A stretch of 64,000 bases of DNA, taken from assembly GCA_035798135.1 (NCBI GenBank), contig JAPFBR010000005.1, positions 124,001 through 188,000 of the forward strand, in the 5' to 3' direction. Shown piece after piece: positions 29,326-38,404 of the stretch. The stretch's first letter is position 1; each line of letters opens with the position of its first letter. A program made the translations under genes and the position numbers. The stretch comes from Sediminicola sp035798135 (GTDB taxonomy: Bacteria; Bacteroidota; Bacteroidia; Flavobacteriales; Flavobacteriaceae). The notes beneath the pieces were generated by a model that worked only from the letters and a program-made list of their open reading frames with translations, ran no database searches and was not told the DNA's origin.

Positions 29326-29757
29326 CTATTCCATTTTATAAAGCTCCAATCCTTTGATTGTTGAAAGTTCAGAGCTATAAAAAATGATGGATTCTTTAAT
29401 GATTTTATTGGATATATCCCTAGGGGATTTGCGATTGATCCTTGCTTTGGTATTGTTGAAATTCATGGTATGTACATCATCTATATCATCCTTTTCATCA
29501 GCAGTAAAAGAGATTAGATTTTTTTCTGCCTCCCATGTTCCTTTGCCATAGAAGTTTTCTTGAGTACAAAAAGTGCAATTAAGCTTGCGGTAGAAATTGT
29601 ATAAAAATGTACCATCCGCTTTCAGGGATAGGGTCCATTTCAAGACATGTCCGGTTTCATTTTCTGGCGAGATACCATAAGTTCCTGCATGCGATTCCGT
29701 TTGGGCAGATAATGAAAGGTAACCGACTAATAATAGTGTTAATAGTATAAGTTTCAT
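29326..29757 (-). CDS. Secreted lipocalin-like hypothetical protein
   Basis: 143 residues. Signal peptide to about residue 18 (LSLSAQ). The mature part begins GTYGISPENETGHVLKWTLS and has a GTWEAEKNLISF motif. This resembles small periplasmic beta-barrel 'copper resistance NlpE-like' or lipocalin-type proteins in which a G-x-Y and a G-x-W strand recur. Two cysteines in LNCTFCTQ form a CxxC. No function can be assigned. Monocistronic. Confidence 0.6.
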   Translation of the reverse strand: MKLILLTLLLVGYLSLSAQTESHAGTYGISPENETGHVLKWTLSLKADGTFLYNFYRKLNCTFCTQENFYGKGTWEAEKNLISFTADEKDDIDDVHTMNFNNTKARINRKSPRDISNKIIKESIIFYSSELSTIKGLELYKME

Positions 29758-29841
29758 TTTTATCTTGAGGTTGGTTCTTCATCAATCCTGTAGCACCAAT
29801 CATGCCAGACCAAGATGCAAAAACAGTGGGTTAAAGCAAAA

Positions 29842-29872
29842 GGCCCAAGGATTGAATCTTGGGCCATTTTGA
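29842..29872 (-). terminator. Terminator after the intact VOC gene
   Basis: GGCCCAAG (29842-29849) pairs perfectly with CTTGGGCC (29858-29865) over an 8 nt loop; on the minus strand TTTTG follows. It lies 22-53 nt past the stop of the VOC gene at 29895. Confidence 0.75.
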
Positions 29873-29894
29873 AATATATCTAGTTTATTGATTT

Positions 29895-30407
29895 TTACTT
29901 GGCATAGGCCCCAGAGGAATAGGTGAGTTCATAGCTATGGGTGTAGACTTCAAACACAATTCCGAAGGGATCTTCCACATAGCACATTTTAAAGGGCTTT
30001 TCGTTGGGGTAGTATTCCCTTATCGGCATTTGTTGCTTACCGCCAGAAGCAACTATCTTTTCTACTAAATTTTCAATTTCTGGATCTTGAATACAGAAAT
30101 GGAAAAGTCCGGTATTGAAGGGATTGAATTCAGGGGCCTCTTTAATTCCGTGTGGAAAAGAAAACAATTCTATACCAATGCCGTCCGAAGTGGATAGGTG
30201 CGCGATTTCAAATTCAGTCCAATCTTCACCAAAAACGTCAATGCACATAAGTCCGATGGCCGTTTCCTTTTCTTTTTTGACCGTGGAGGGCTCCATTATG
30301 ATGTACCAACCCATTACTTCAGAATAGAATTTTACAGCTTCTTTTATATTCGGTACCGTGATCCCGATATGGGAAAAGGATTTTGGATAATTCGTGTTCA
30401 ATTTCAT
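29895..30407 (-). CDS. VOC-family (glyoxalase-like) protein
   Basis: 170 residues from the ATG at 30407; an alternative ATG at 30416 adds three. One VOC domain: FSHIGITVPNIKEAVKFYSE at the start, then GIGIELFSFP, FHFCIQDPEIENLVEKIVAS and CYVEDPFGIVFEVYTHS with the C-terminal metal-ligand Glu position. Such enzymes act as lyases or dioxygenases on small electrophiles. It diverges from an HxlR regulator 120 bp away, so HxlR probably controls it, as commonly seen with quinone- or aldehyde-responsive pairs. Confidence 0.88.
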   Translation of the reverse strand: MKLNTNYPKSFSHIGITVPNIKEAVKFYSEVMGWYIIMEPSTVKKEKETAIGLMCIDVFGEDWTEFEIAHLSTSDGIGIELFSFPHGIKEAPEFNPFNTGLFHFCIQDPEIENLVEKIVASGGKQQMPIREYYPNEKPFKMCYVEDPFGIVFEVYTHSYELTYSSGAYAK

Positions 30408-30460
30408 AGGGTTCAATTTATATGGTGCTGTAAAATTAGGCTATATTAGCATAATTGGCA

Positions 30461-30482
30461 ATAACTTACCAAAAAGTGTTAT
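30461..30482. promoter_or_regulatory. Inverted repeat between divergent VOC and HxlR genes
   Basis: ATAAC (30461-30465) and GTTAT (30478-30482), 12 bp apart, lie in the shared promoter gap. A site for the HxlR dimer is plausible but the arms are short. Confidence 0.35.
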
Positions 30483-30527
30483 ACCTGCTAAAAAGAGTAT
30501 AATATTGATATTGAGTTAAATAAGACT

Positions 30528-30842
30528 ATGAAATTAAAAAAAGAATATAATTGCCCGTTACATTTAACCATGGATCTTATAGGGAATAAATGGAAACCCT
30601 TGCTATTGTTTCACCTACTTGATGGTCCTTTAAGATCGGGGGTCCTGCAAAAAACGGTTCCCGGAATTTCAAACAAGATGTTTACCCAGACCGTTAGGGA
30701 GTTAGAGCGCGATCAACTATTGAGTAGAAAGGTATTCCCCGTGGTGCCACCCAAGGTGGAATACGAATTAACGGAAACTGGAAAATCATTGGAAACTATT
30801 TTGAGGGATTTGGATGCATGGGGGAAAAAGCGGATGCCCTAA
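30528..30842 (+). CDS. HxlR-family winged-helix transcriptional regulator
   Basis: 104 residues, full length. HxlR signature: CPLHLTMDLIGNKWKPLLLF near the start with the conserved Cys in YNCP, then GPLRSGVLQKTVPGISNKMF (helix-turn-helix) and ERDQLLSRKVFPVVPPKVEY with the wing, ending YELTETGKSLETIL. Members are dimeric repressors or activators that sense quinones or aldehydes through the N-terminal Cys. It is divergent from the VOC gene, its likely target. Confidence 0.93.
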   Translation: MKLKKEYNCPLHLTMDLIGNKWKPLLLFHLLDGPLRSGVLQKTVPGISNKMFTQTVRELERDQLLSRKVFPVVPPKVEYELTETGKSLETILRDLDAWGKKRMP

Positions 30843-30882
30843 ATAGTATGAATACTATTCTACACAGCAGTTGGTGTAATGT

Positions 30883-31446
30883 TTAGACCTTAAAAGAACC
30901 ACGGAAACCTCTGGCAGCATAGTACGAAGGTGCACCATTGTGATATATGAAGACATGGTCGTATCGGAAATCAGCAAATATAGCTCCCCCCAGTTTTCTG
31001 ATCCCAACGGGGGTTTTTAACCAACTGGATGTTTTGGTGTCAAAATTTCCAAATTCCTGTAATTCCCGATATTGCTCTTCCGTTAAAAGTTCTATGCCCA
31101 TGGCAGCTGCCATATCTATGGCGTTATTTTTAGGTTTATATTCTTTCCTTGATTCTAGAGCTTCTTGGTCATAACAAGCACTCCTACGGCCTTTTGGACT
31201 TTCAGGGGAACAATCATAAAAAATGTATTCGCCCGTCCCTTTATCCTGACCCACCACATCCGGATCACCACCAGTTCTTTCCATTTCAGAGAGCGACCAT
31301 AATTTGTCAGGGTTAGCTTCCAGCTTTGCTTGAACCTTTTCCCATAGCAGGCCTTGATGCCGATTAGGATTCTTTTCAAAACGTGCTTTTAATGTATTGA
31401 ATAGTTCCTTGCGCTGTTCCAAAGTCAACTCTTTTTTATTTTTCAT
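30883..31446 (-). CDS. DUF4256-family protein
   Basis: 187 residues, cytoplasmic. It shows the DUF4256 pattern throughout: LFNTLKARFEKNPNRHQGLL, LWSLSEMERTGGDPDVV, YIFYDCSPESPKGRRSACYD, AAAMGIELLTEEQYRELQ and the C-terminal FADFRYDHVFIYHNGAPSYY with GFRGSFKV. The family is widespread and of unknown function. It is monocistronic and converges with the HxlR gene 40 bp away. Confidence 0.9.
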   Translation of the reverse strand: MKNKKELTLEQRKELFNTLKARFEKNPNRHQGLLWEKVQAKLEANPDKLWSLSEMERTGGDPDVVGQDKGTGEYIFYDCSPESPKGRRSACYDQEALESRKEYKPKNNAIDMAAAMGIELLTEEQYRELQEFGNFDTKTSSWLKTPVGIRKLGGAIFADFRYDHVFIYHNGAPSYYAARGFRGSFKV

Positions 31447-31820
31447 GGTAAATCACATATTATTTTTTCTGCTTTCAATGCCTCATGATCGTGAATTAAA
31501 AATAAAGATTTTATACGAATTACTGTTTGTGCGTTTAATACATTTTAACAAGGGTGTTTTACTTTTATATTAATTATATCAGGAGCAAAACATAATAGAA
31601 CATTTGATATGTTTTGGACTATTATTTTACATGAAAGCCGGTTGGATATGTGCGGCTGTGGTAAGCATGGCGGCAGGTTCACTATATTGAGTAACAACCA
31701 TCCCCTTAAAATATGAATGAATAGATTGGAAATTGTACTAAAACCATGTATTTCATCGTTTATAATAGTATATAATCCTACATTCGTCCTTTTTTAACCA
31801 AACTAAACAATTGTCGCCCC
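31447..31820. other. Intergenic region without a recognised feature
   Basis: AT-rich stretch between divergent DUF4256 and serine hydrolase genes, expected to hold both promoters. No gene remnant or clear palindrome was seen. Confidence 0.4.
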
Positions 31821-33125
31821 ATGCGAAGACTCAAAATCTTAGTAGTACCTACGCTTTTAATTCTTACGCTTTTTGCTTTATATGTTTTTGTCAATAAACC
31901 TGTCTCTACAGTAGAGCCCGATAAGGCAATTTTCATCGCTCCAACTGTGAAAACTTTAATAACCCAAAAGGAGGCGCAACTATATGAGGTACACCAACAA
32001 GAATTAAGGGAGGCCATAAAGGCCTATTTTGAAAAAGCAATAGCATCGGGGGATATCGTAGGAGCTGGTGTAAGTATAGTAATGCAAGATTCCATTGTTA
32101 TTTCAGATGGTTACGGCAAAAGGAATTTCAACCTAGATGACGGTGTTGATGGGGAAACCGTATTTCGACTGGGATCATTATCCAAAGGATTTGCTGGAAT
32201 ATTGGCTGCCAATTTAAAGCATGAGGGCAAATTGGATTGGAAGGATAAGGTTAGTGATTATCTTCCGCAATTCCGATTGGGGGACAAAAACAATACCGAT
32301 AAAATTACTTTGGCCAATATATTATCGCACACTTCTGGCACACCCTACCACAGTTTCACCAACCTTATTGAGGCTGGCCTGCCATTGAAGGAAATAGCAG
32401 GGCGTTTCGGGGAAGTAGTGCCCATAAGCAAACCAGGACTGCTTTATAGCTATCAGAATGCCATGTTTGCCCTTTGTGGTGAAATAATGTCAAAGGCAAC
32501 TGGGCAAGAGATTTCGGCATCATTGAAAAACACGTTTTTTAAACCGTTGGGAATGTGCTCAACCACAATGGATTATGAAACCTTGGAACAAACAGAAAAT
32601 GTGGCATTGCCACATTCACAAAGACGCAACAGTTGGAAAACTTTACAACTTAACGACCATTATTACAATGCCATTGCGGCAGGAGGGATTAGTGCCAACG
32701 CCCACGATATGGGCAGATGGATGCGATTTTTACTTGGACATAACCCAGAGTTAATGGATAAGGCTGCCCTAGCGGAAGCTTTTAACCCATTTGTGGAAAT
32801 AAAGGGCCATAGCAAATATTACCAACGTTGGCCTGGGCATCTCAGCTCATATTATGGTTTTGGGTGGAGGATCCATAAATTTAAGGATGACAATTCTATT
32901 CAGGAACAAACTATATGGCACCATGGGGGAAGTGTTAACAATTATAGAAATGAAATTGCGGTCTATCCTGAAGCAGATCTTGGTATCTGTGTTCTTTTAA
33001 ACAGTAATTCCAGATTAGCAAAAAAAGTGATCCCGGACCTGCATAAAATCGTAAAGGATATATATGCTAATATCACCCCTGAATTGGCCTTACACAGCAG
33101 TACGGAACCTAACCCACATTTATAG
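31821..33125 (+). CDS. Serine hydrolase of the beta-lactamase/penicillin-binding-protein-like family
   Basis: 434 residues. One N-terminal hydrophobic helix (about 7-24) anchors or exports it. The active-site set is visible: SxxK as SLSK in RLGSLSKGFAGILAA, the YxN motif YQN in LLYSYQNAMFALCG, and HGG in WHHGGSVNNYRNEIAVYP near the C-terminus. Family members hydrolyse peptides, esters or D-amino-acid bonds; many act on peptidoglycan or as esterases. A second, unrelated-context copy of the family lies at 60246-61346. No partner gene is adjacent in the same direction. Confidence 0.92.
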   Translation: MRRLKILVVPTLLILTLFALYVFVNKPVSTVEPDKAIFIAPTVKTLITQKEAQLYEVHQQELREAIKAYFEKAIASGDIVGAGVSIVMQDSIVISDGYGKRNFNLDDGVDGETVFRLGSLSKGFAGILAANLKHEGKLDWKDKVSDYLPQFRLGDKNNTDKITLANILSHTSGTPYHSFTNLIEAGLPLKEIAGRFGEVVPISKPGLLYSYQNAMFALCGEIMSKATGQEISASLKNTFFKPLGMCSTTMDYETLEQTENVALPHSQRRNSWKTLQLNDHYYNAIAAGGISANAHDMGRWMRFLLGHNPELMDKAALAEAFNPFVEIKGHSKYYQRWPGHLSSYYGFGWRIHKFKDDNSIQEQTIWHHGGSVNNYRNEIAVYPEADLGICVLLNSNSRLAKKVIPDLHKIVKDIYANITPELALHSSTEPNPHL

Positions 33126-33145
33126 GTCGTTTTGCAAAACTTCTT

Positions 33146-34114
33146 TTATATCTTTACTACTATTTTTCCTTTTGCGTTATTGTCTTCCATATATTGATGA
33201 GCTGCCGAAACTTCATCAAGTTGAAAAACTTTGTCAATATTCAATACGATAGTTCCATTTTCTACTTCATCAATAAATTCTTGGAGCAGCTCCTTAGATA
33301 GGTTTTTTGATTCACCTTTATAAACCGTAAGCCTGCCTAAAGAAGGAATGTCATCCATGGGAGTAAACTCCTTCATTGTCCATTCGTTTCCTAAGATTCC
33401 TGTCATACAGACCACTCCTTTAGGCGCAATGCACTTCAGTGAATCTTTTAGACTGCTAGTACCTATCAATTCCAAAACTTTGTTTACACCTAGGGGAAAG
33501 ATTTCTCTTACTTGATCAGAAACAGTACCATTGTCAATTACAACATAATCCGCCCCATTATCTATTAGAGCCTCCTTCTTTTTGAGATTTCTAGTTGTTG
33601 ATATTACGGTTAACCCATATGTTTTTGCCAACTGACAAGCCAACATCCCTATAGAGGAAGTGCCTCCACGGATTAAAAGTGATTCGCCTCTTTCAATTTC
33701 AAGGGCTTGGTTGAGGGAGCCAGATACGGTCTGAAACATCTCGGGGATTGCGCCCAAGGTTTCCCAAGGTAACAGGCTTGTAAAGGGCAAGATAATTTCC
33801 AATGGTACCAAAGCGTGTTCTGCATATCCACCATCAAAGAAGCGCCCCATGCCTCCCATCATTGCAGCTACTTGCTGACCTTTTGCGTATGTATTGGAAG
33901 GGTCTTCTTCTATGACGCCAACACATTCGATTCCCTGTATCCTGGGAAAGGAAACACCTGGAGAATCACCCCTTCGAGTAAATATTTCTGAACGGTTCAA
34001 GCCAAATGCTTTTACGGTAATGAGTGCCCAACCCGATTTAATTTTGGGTTTCGGGACTTCCCTTATTTTAATAACATTTGGACTACCAGGTTGAATTGTT
34101 ACTGCTGCTTTCAT
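33146..34114 (-). CDS. Quinone-oxidoreductase-type MDR dehydrogenase
   Basis: 322 residues. Medium-chain reductase fold: N-terminal GroES-like part with AVTIQPGSPNVIKIREVPKP and FGLNRSEIFTRRGDSPGVSF, and an NADPH-binding Rossmann part with IRGGTSSIGMLACQLAKTYG. Structural and catalytic zinc ligands of alcohol dehydrogenases are absent, as in zinc-free quinone reductases. It probably reduces quinones or enones with NADPH. The next gene in transcription order would be upstream: a four-helix membrane protein starts on the same strand 5 bp away, so the two are likely an operon. Confidence 0.9.
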   Translation of the reverse strand: MKAAVTIQPGSPNVIKIREVPKPKIKSGWALITVKAFGLNRSEIFTRRGDSPGVSFPRIQGIECVGVIEEDPSNTYAKGQQVAAMMGGMGRFFDGGYAEHALVPLEIILPFTSLLPWETLGAIPEMFQTVSGSLNQALEIERGESLLIRGGTSSIGMLACQLAKTYGLTVISTTRNLKKKEALIDNGADYVVIDNGTVSDQVREIFPLGVNKVLELIGTSSLKDSLKCIAPKGVVCMTGILGNEWTMKEFTPMDDIPSLGRLTVYKGESKNLSKELLQEFIDEVENGTIVLNIDKVFQLDEVSAAHQYMEDNNAKGKIVVKI

Positions 34115-34119
34115 TTAAT

Positions 34120-34515
34120 TTATTTCCGTTCCAATTCTCTATTAGTTGAAAATGCATAAATAATGAATCCACCGAAGGCCATACTAAGAAGACCGCTCAA
34201 AGGAGCATAGGGTTCCACATCGGGTAGAAGGGAGGTGATAAGGTGTTGAAAACTTTCTTGACCGATAAAAATAAAGGTGATGGAAATTAATATGAACAGG
34301 TAACCGAAAAATTTAATTGCCACAGGATATTTTGATTCTCTGGCAGCTGCTATAAATAAAACACCAATAACCAACCTCACGATTATAGCGGAGATATACA
34401 GTGGGGTGCTTTCCATATTATCTTCCATCCATCCGATAATGAATTCAGGATAAATAAGCAGTGATATTCCTGCAACCAGCATTAATACTCCAAATAACTT
34501 GATGATTAATTTCAT
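34120..34515 (-). CDS. Four-helix membrane protein, unknown
   Basis: 131 residues with four hydrophobic segments (about 5-22, 39-58, 66-86 and 104-122). No signal beyond the first helix and no conserved polar catalytic set. Its stop is 5 bp before the quinone-reductase start, indicating an operon. No family is recognised with confidence. Confidence 0.65.
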   Translation of the reverse strand: MKLIIKLFGVLMLVAGISLLIYPEFIIGWMEDNMESTPLYISAIIVRLVIGVLFIAAARESKYPVAIKFFGYLFILISITFIFIGQESFQHLITSLLPDVEPYAPLSGLLSMAFGGFIIYAFSTNRELERK

Positions 34516-34861
34516 GATTGGATTTATTTTGAATTGGTTATATTTTTATAATGACCACCAACGATCTTGTAAAACAGTAGTTGCAGGATTGGATTTACTT
34601 TTACCTTTCTAAAAGCAAGATACTTAATATATACAAAAACGGTATAGGTCAGCATCTAAACCGCTATTTTCTATATACCGTATTGTCTGCTTTGCTTCAA
34701 CTTGGAAAAGCCCTATTATCAACTGAGATAAAGGTGCCTAATGACGAACACAAAATCATCAAACAAATGGTTGCCGTTCTACACACGAGCATTGGAGAAA
34801 AAAGGGCCTTTTTATATTTCAAATTAAACTATCCCTTAACTTAGAGAGAAATCCTGAAGGT
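34516..34861. other. Intergenic region before the APC permease
   Basis: A plus-strand frame of 87 codons (TTG start at 34581, to 34844) lies here. It shows no family resemblance, so I do not call it a gene, though KNGIGQHLNR and HKIIKQMVAVLHTSIGEKRA could be a diverged short protein. Otherwise promoter DNA. Confidence 0.35.
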
Positions 34862-36091
34862 ATGAACGATGAACAGGAAGGCATAGGGCTAAAGAAACAA
34901 CTCGGTACAGTTCAAATTCTATTGTACGGAATTGGAACCATGTTGGGTGCAGGTATTTATGTTCTGGTGGGTAAAGTGGCAGGGTATGCTGGAACACTGG
35001 CTCCACTTTCCTTCCTCATTGCTGGCGTTTTAGCAGGATTGACCGCTTACTCCTATTCCCTTCTTTCACCGCGGTTTCCCAAAAGCGGTGGGGAAATTGT
35101 CTATGTAAATAATGCATTTAACTCAAAAAGATTGGCCACCTTGGTTGGATGGGGGGTAATTTTCACTGGGTTCATTTCAGCTGCAGCCATTATCAAAGGA
35201 TTTGTTGGGTATCTGGATGTATTCATAGAAATGCCCGATGCATTTATAATCATCGTTAGTATGACGCTCCTTTGTATGCTTGCCATATGGGGTATTGGTG
35301 AATCCTTGAATGTGATCGGATTTATAACACTGATTGAGGTAGGAGGGCTCATATTTGTCATCTTTGTAGCAGGTATCGATTTTGAGAAATTCACTTCGCA
35401 TTTTTCTCAAATGTTCATTAGGGCACCTGGTTATGATGTTTTCGCAGTGTTCCAAGGAGCGTTCTTGGCTTTCTATGCTTTTGTTGGGTTTGAAGACTTG
35501 GCAAATGTAGCCGAGGAGGCCAAAAACCCGAAAAAGAGCATGCCTATAGCCATTATGGGCAGTTTATTCGTCGCGTTGTTCCTTTACATAGCTGTAGCTG
35601 TAGTAGCCGTGATAGCCTTACCGCTAAATGAGCTTGCTTCTACAAATGCCCCTATGGCGGAAATAGTTGCGGGAAAAGGGCAGCATTATGCTTATTTTAT
35701 AAGTGTCATTAGTTTGGTTGCTGTATTAAATGGAGTATTGGCACAGGTAATAATGGGATCAAGGGTCCTTTACGGATTGGCCGGTCAGAACAGCGCACCG
35801 AAATTGTTTCATAGGGTACATAAGAAGTTCCGGACTCCTTTGCTGGCCACCGTCGTCATTTCTATTGGGATTGTGGTCTTGGCCATTTTCATCCCGATTG
35901 TTCAACTTGCCAATACAACCAGTTACGTTATCATCAGCGTTTTTGTACTCGTCAATCTCTCACAGGCCAAGATGGCTTTTATGGATTTCGGCAAGAAGAA
36001 ATGTTGGAGGAACCGGAAGTTTGTCCTGCCATTGATAGCTGCTCTCCTATGCATTGTATTTCTTGCTTATAAGATACTGGCCATAGTGTAG
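34862..36091 (+). CDS. APC-family amino-acid permease
   Basis: 409 residues with about eleven hydrophobic segments. APC motifs: helix 1 GIGTMLGAGIYVLVGKVAGYAG, helix 2-3 LSFLIAGVLAGLTAYSYSLL followed by PRFPKSGGEIVYV, and GFEDLANVAEEAKNPKKSMP in the helix 6 region with the characteristic 'EExKNPxKxxP'. It imports amino acids or related cations with Na+ or H+. Substrate unknown. It marks the right end of the ordinary region; the repeat-spaced array starts about 100 bp downstream. Confidence 0.92.
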   Translation: MNDEQEGIGLKKQLGTVQILLYGIGTMLGAGIYVLVGKVAGYAGTLAPLSFLIAGVLAGLTAYSYSLLSPRFPKSGGEIVYVNNAFNSKRLATLVGWGVIFTGFISAAAIIKGFVGYLDVFIEMPDAFIIIVSMTLLCMLAIWGIGESLNVIGFITLIEVGGLIFVIFVAGIDFEKFTSHFSQMFIRAPGYDVFAVFQGAFLAFYAFVGFEDLANVAEEAKNPKKSMPIAIMGSLFVALFLYIAVAVVAVIALPLNELASTNAPMAEIVAGKGQHYAYFISVISLVAVLNGVLAQVIMGSRVLYGLAGQNSAPKLFHRVHKKFRTPLLATVVISIGIVVLAIFIPIVQLANTTSYVIISVFVLVNLSQAKMAFMDFGKKKCWRNRKFVLPLIAALLCIVFLAYKILAIV

Positions 36092-36186
36092 CGCACATCA
36101 ATAAAAATGTTGGCCTAGTGCTAAAATACAGTTTCAATCATAAAATGATTTAGAAAATTTGATGTTCATATCCTTCATCAATTGCT

Positions 36187-36297
36187 GGATTAGGTTACGC
36201 TAAGAATCTGTTGTTGAGATATGGGTTAGACTACATTACGAAAACTTTTGAACTCAAGTAAATATGCTAAAATGTAGGTTTCTGGCCTTTTGGTGTG
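36187..36297. repeat. R-family intergenic repeat, copy 1
   Basis: About 110 bp with the blocks TAAGAATC, TTGAGATATG, TACGAAAACTTTTGAA and AAATATGCTAAA, ending at GGCC just before the cyclase stop. It aligns to copies at 38405, 49370, 53677 and 57655. This copy is the most diverged and has lost the AATCAAATCGAG block. Confidence 0.75.
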
Positions 36298-36300
36298 ATT

Positions 36301-36996
36301 TTATTTTTCAAATATGGCTACGGCCCTTACCGGGGAACCCGTTCCTCCTCTGATTTTTAGAGGGAATCCTATGAATCTAAATCTGCCACGACCAATTAAT
36401 AAGTTGAGATTTACCATATTCTCATAATGGGTAAACCCAAGTTCGCCGCAGATATGATGTACTTCCTTATTAGAAATACCAGGAACACCGGGGGACATGG
36501 TCTCCACTCCAAAAGCAGATATGTTCTTCTCTCCAAGCCATCGTGCCGAGTCGGCCGTAATTCCGGGGCCATTGCCCTTATCCTTACCGTTAAATGCCTT
36601 TCTGTAATGATCCGTGTAAATCAAAACAGTGTCTCCTTTTTGGATTGTTAATTTGGCTTTATCACATGCAACTTCAAGTTCGAAAGGTGCTATCAACTCT
36701 TTTAATCCTTTATGGGAGAAGTCTAAACAAATACCTTCTGTGTAGAACATGGATAGTGGCATTGTATCAATGGATTGGTATTTATATTTCTTGGCCATGT
36801 GGTTCATAGCATCGACATGGGTTCCAGTATGTTCCCCTAATTCCAGTTTATATACCGAGGGAGTAATTGTTTCCGAATTTTCAATTCCATCACATTCTTC
36901 ATGAGAATTATGAACTGTCATTTTTACATGTGGAAGACCTTTGTAAACGGGCATTCCCGCATAAATTTCTTGACTTAAATCTATAATCTCAGTCAT
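36301..36996 (-). CDS. Cyclase-family protein (kynurenine formamidase-like)
   Basis: 231 residues, full length. Start EIIDLSQEIYAGMPVYKGLP; metal motif GEHTGTHVDAMNHM (HxGTHxDxxxH); then GDTVLIYTDHYRK, GPGITADSARWL, AFGVETMSPGVPG and RFIGFPLKIRGGTGSPVRAV at the C-terminus. Members are zinc- or manganese-dependent amide or lactone hydrolases, the best known being kynurenine formamidase; the substrate here is unknown. First unit of the cassette-like array, with an R repeat directly at its 3' end. Confidence 0.92.
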   Translation of the reverse strand: MTEIIDLSQEIYAGMPVYKGLPHVKMTVHNSHEECDGIENSETITPSVYKLELGEHTGTHVDAMNHMAKKYKYQSIDTMPLSMFYTEGICLDFSHKGLKELIAPFELEVACDKAKLTIQKGDTVLIYTDHYRKAFNGKDKGNGPGITADSARWLGEKNISAFGVETMSPGVPGISNKEVHHICGELGFTHYENMVNLNLLIGRGRFRFIGFPLKIRGGTGSPVRAVAIFEK

Positions 36997-37192
36997 TTAA
37001 TTTTAAATTTTTAAATGTGTGTCAACAGGCTAATGCATGAAACTTAGCCTATAAATAACTTTATAATTTTAGTTTAGTACAGATCGGGTTTTTTTTCAAA
37101 GCCAAATCCAATCTTGATAATTATTGGCGTGGAGATCTTCGCGAAACAGCACAATCGTCTCAGTAAGCCTTTTCAATCTATGTTTGTTCACT

Positions 37193-37789
37193 TTAGTTTT
37201 CGGCAAAATTTATTAGAGGGTTTATGTTTCCATTGTCGGCTTCTCTTAAAGCTGTTATATAGATTTTCCTTGTTTCATCTGCTTTGACCATATTTGACTT
37301 GTGCCAACTGAAAATTTCTTTTCCGAAAATAGATTCAATAATTATATCAGCCATCATTCTTGAATGCCTGCCATTTCCATTGGGAAAGCAGTGAATTGCT
37401 ACAATTCTATGCTTAAATCGAATAGCAATTTCTGCAGGCGCATAGGTTTTGTTGTCAACCCAATATTTGGTGTCATCAATAAGGTTTTTTAGTTCTATTC
37501 CGATTTGAGTCCATATTATTCCTATGTTTTTATTGGTCTTTCTAAATTCGCCAGCCCATTTCCAAACATCACCATACATTTTTTTGTGTAAATCCTTTAT
37601 GAATTTTTCGGTCAATATTTTTTCAGGTTTTAAATTGACCCGCATGGTCCATTCTACTGCTTTTTCAATATTTAACTGTTCAAATTCATCCAGTTCTTTT
37701 TGTGTTGTAATTGATTTTATCTTTAGACCTTCTTTTTCGTCTTCATCTAAAGGTGTTTGTCCATCTTCATATTTAAGATTTAATCCCAT
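37193..37789 (-). CDS. Mobile mystery protein B (Fic-domain AMPylase, toxin-type)
   Basis: 198 residues. Fic core motif HCFPNGNGRHSRM (HxFx[D/N]GNGRxxR) in the second half, preceded by FIKDLHKKMYGDVWKWAGEF with the beta-hairpin region. This is the layout of 'mobile mystery protein B', which pairs with protein A, encoded directly upstream with a 10 bp overlap. Fic enzymes transfer AMP to target proteins; the pair behaves like a toxin/antitoxin module in gene layout. The short start (MGLNLKYEDG) overlaps the A stop, confirming coupling. Confidence 0.92.
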   Translation of the reverse strand: MGLNLKYEDGQTPLDEDEKEGLKIKSITTQKELDEFEQLNIEKAVEWTMRVNLKPEKILTEKFIKDLHKKMYGDVWKWAGEFRKTNKNIGIIWTQIGIELKNLIDDTKYWVDNKTYAPAEIAIRFKHRIVAIHCFPNGNGRHSRMMADIIIESIFGKEIFSWHKSNMVKADETRKIYITALREADNGNINPLINFAEN

Positions 37790-38241
37790 AATGACTTTCT
37801 CATTTCCCTTTTTATTTCATTTGATAATTCAATTATGGATTCCTTAATTCTGTTATCACTGATCCCTTGGTCCTCTAATTTCATATTTTGATTGGTCCTT
37901 AAAACAATTTTTCGGGCCAGTTTTTCCGCCCTTGAGTTGATTAGATTTTCAATGGTCCCATCTTTTGGGACAAAACCATAGACAAATTGCATTTCCAATG
38001 CCTTGCCAACACCCCTTAATTTATTGATGGTTATTTGACCTGTAGCCTCACGTTCTTCAATTTTTTGGATAGCTCCTTTTGTCAAGTCAAGTTTGGTCCC
38101 TAATTGGTCCCTTGTCATGTTAAGAGTAGTTCTAATAGTATTTATCCATCCTTTTTGTGGGACGAGAACCATACCAGCATCTTTAAATTTAGCCAGTTTT
38201 TGGTCCAATTGTTCTATGAGTAGTTTTTTTTTGTTTCTCAT
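37780..38241 (-). CDS. Mobile mystery protein A (helix-turn-helix partner)
   Basis: 153 residues. XRE-like helix-turn-helix at TRDQLGTKLDLTKGAIQKIE, with the family's N-terminal part IEQLDQKLAKF...WINTIRTTL and C-terminal NINKLRGVGKALE-like stretch (ITINKLRGVGKALEMQFVYG). It is the A partner of the mobile mystery pair and would repress the operon and/or restrain the Fic partner, by analogy with toxin/antitoxin pairs. Four copies of a palindromic ATACNTATANGTAT-like sequence lie directly upstream, the expected operator. Confidence 0.92.
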   Translation of the reverse strand: MRNKKKLLIEQLDQKLAKFKDAGMVLVPQKGWINTIRTTLNMTRDQLGTKLDLTKGAIQKIEEREATGQITINKLRGVGKALEMQFVYGFVPKDGTIENLINSRAEKLARKIVLRTNQNMKLEDQGISDNRIKESIIELSNEIKREMRKSLWD

Positions 38242-38254
38242 GGGTTAATTTTAT

Positions 38255-38366
38255 TATACATATAAGTATACTAATTAAAATAAAAGTATATAAATATGTA
38301 TAAAAAAACAAACATAAGAATACTTATATGTATCCTTATAAAAATAAAATCATACATATACGTATA
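38255..38366. promoter_or_regulatory. Operator-like cluster upstream of mobile mystery A/B
   Basis: ATACATATAAGTAT at 38256-38269, its exact reverse complement ATACTTATATGTAT at 38320-38333, and ATACATATACGTAT at 38352-38365; a weaker copy AAGTATATAAATATGTATA lies near 38285. The sites begin 14 bp upstream of the mobile mystery A start. Repeated palindromes at this spacing are the expected binding cluster for the HTH protein A, giving autoregulation. Confidence 0.75.
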
Positions 38367-38404
38367 ATTTATAAGTCTGAAATGGTTCTAATTTAAAGTG
38401 AAGT

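Noticed and set aside
34581..34844. Plus-strand frame of 87 codons with a TTG start
   Set aside because: No recognised motif and weak start; possible but not supported.
37524..37847. Plus-strand frame of 107 codons opposite the Fic gene
   Set aside because: Lies antisense to the conserved Fic/mobile mystery A genes and has low-complexity composition.
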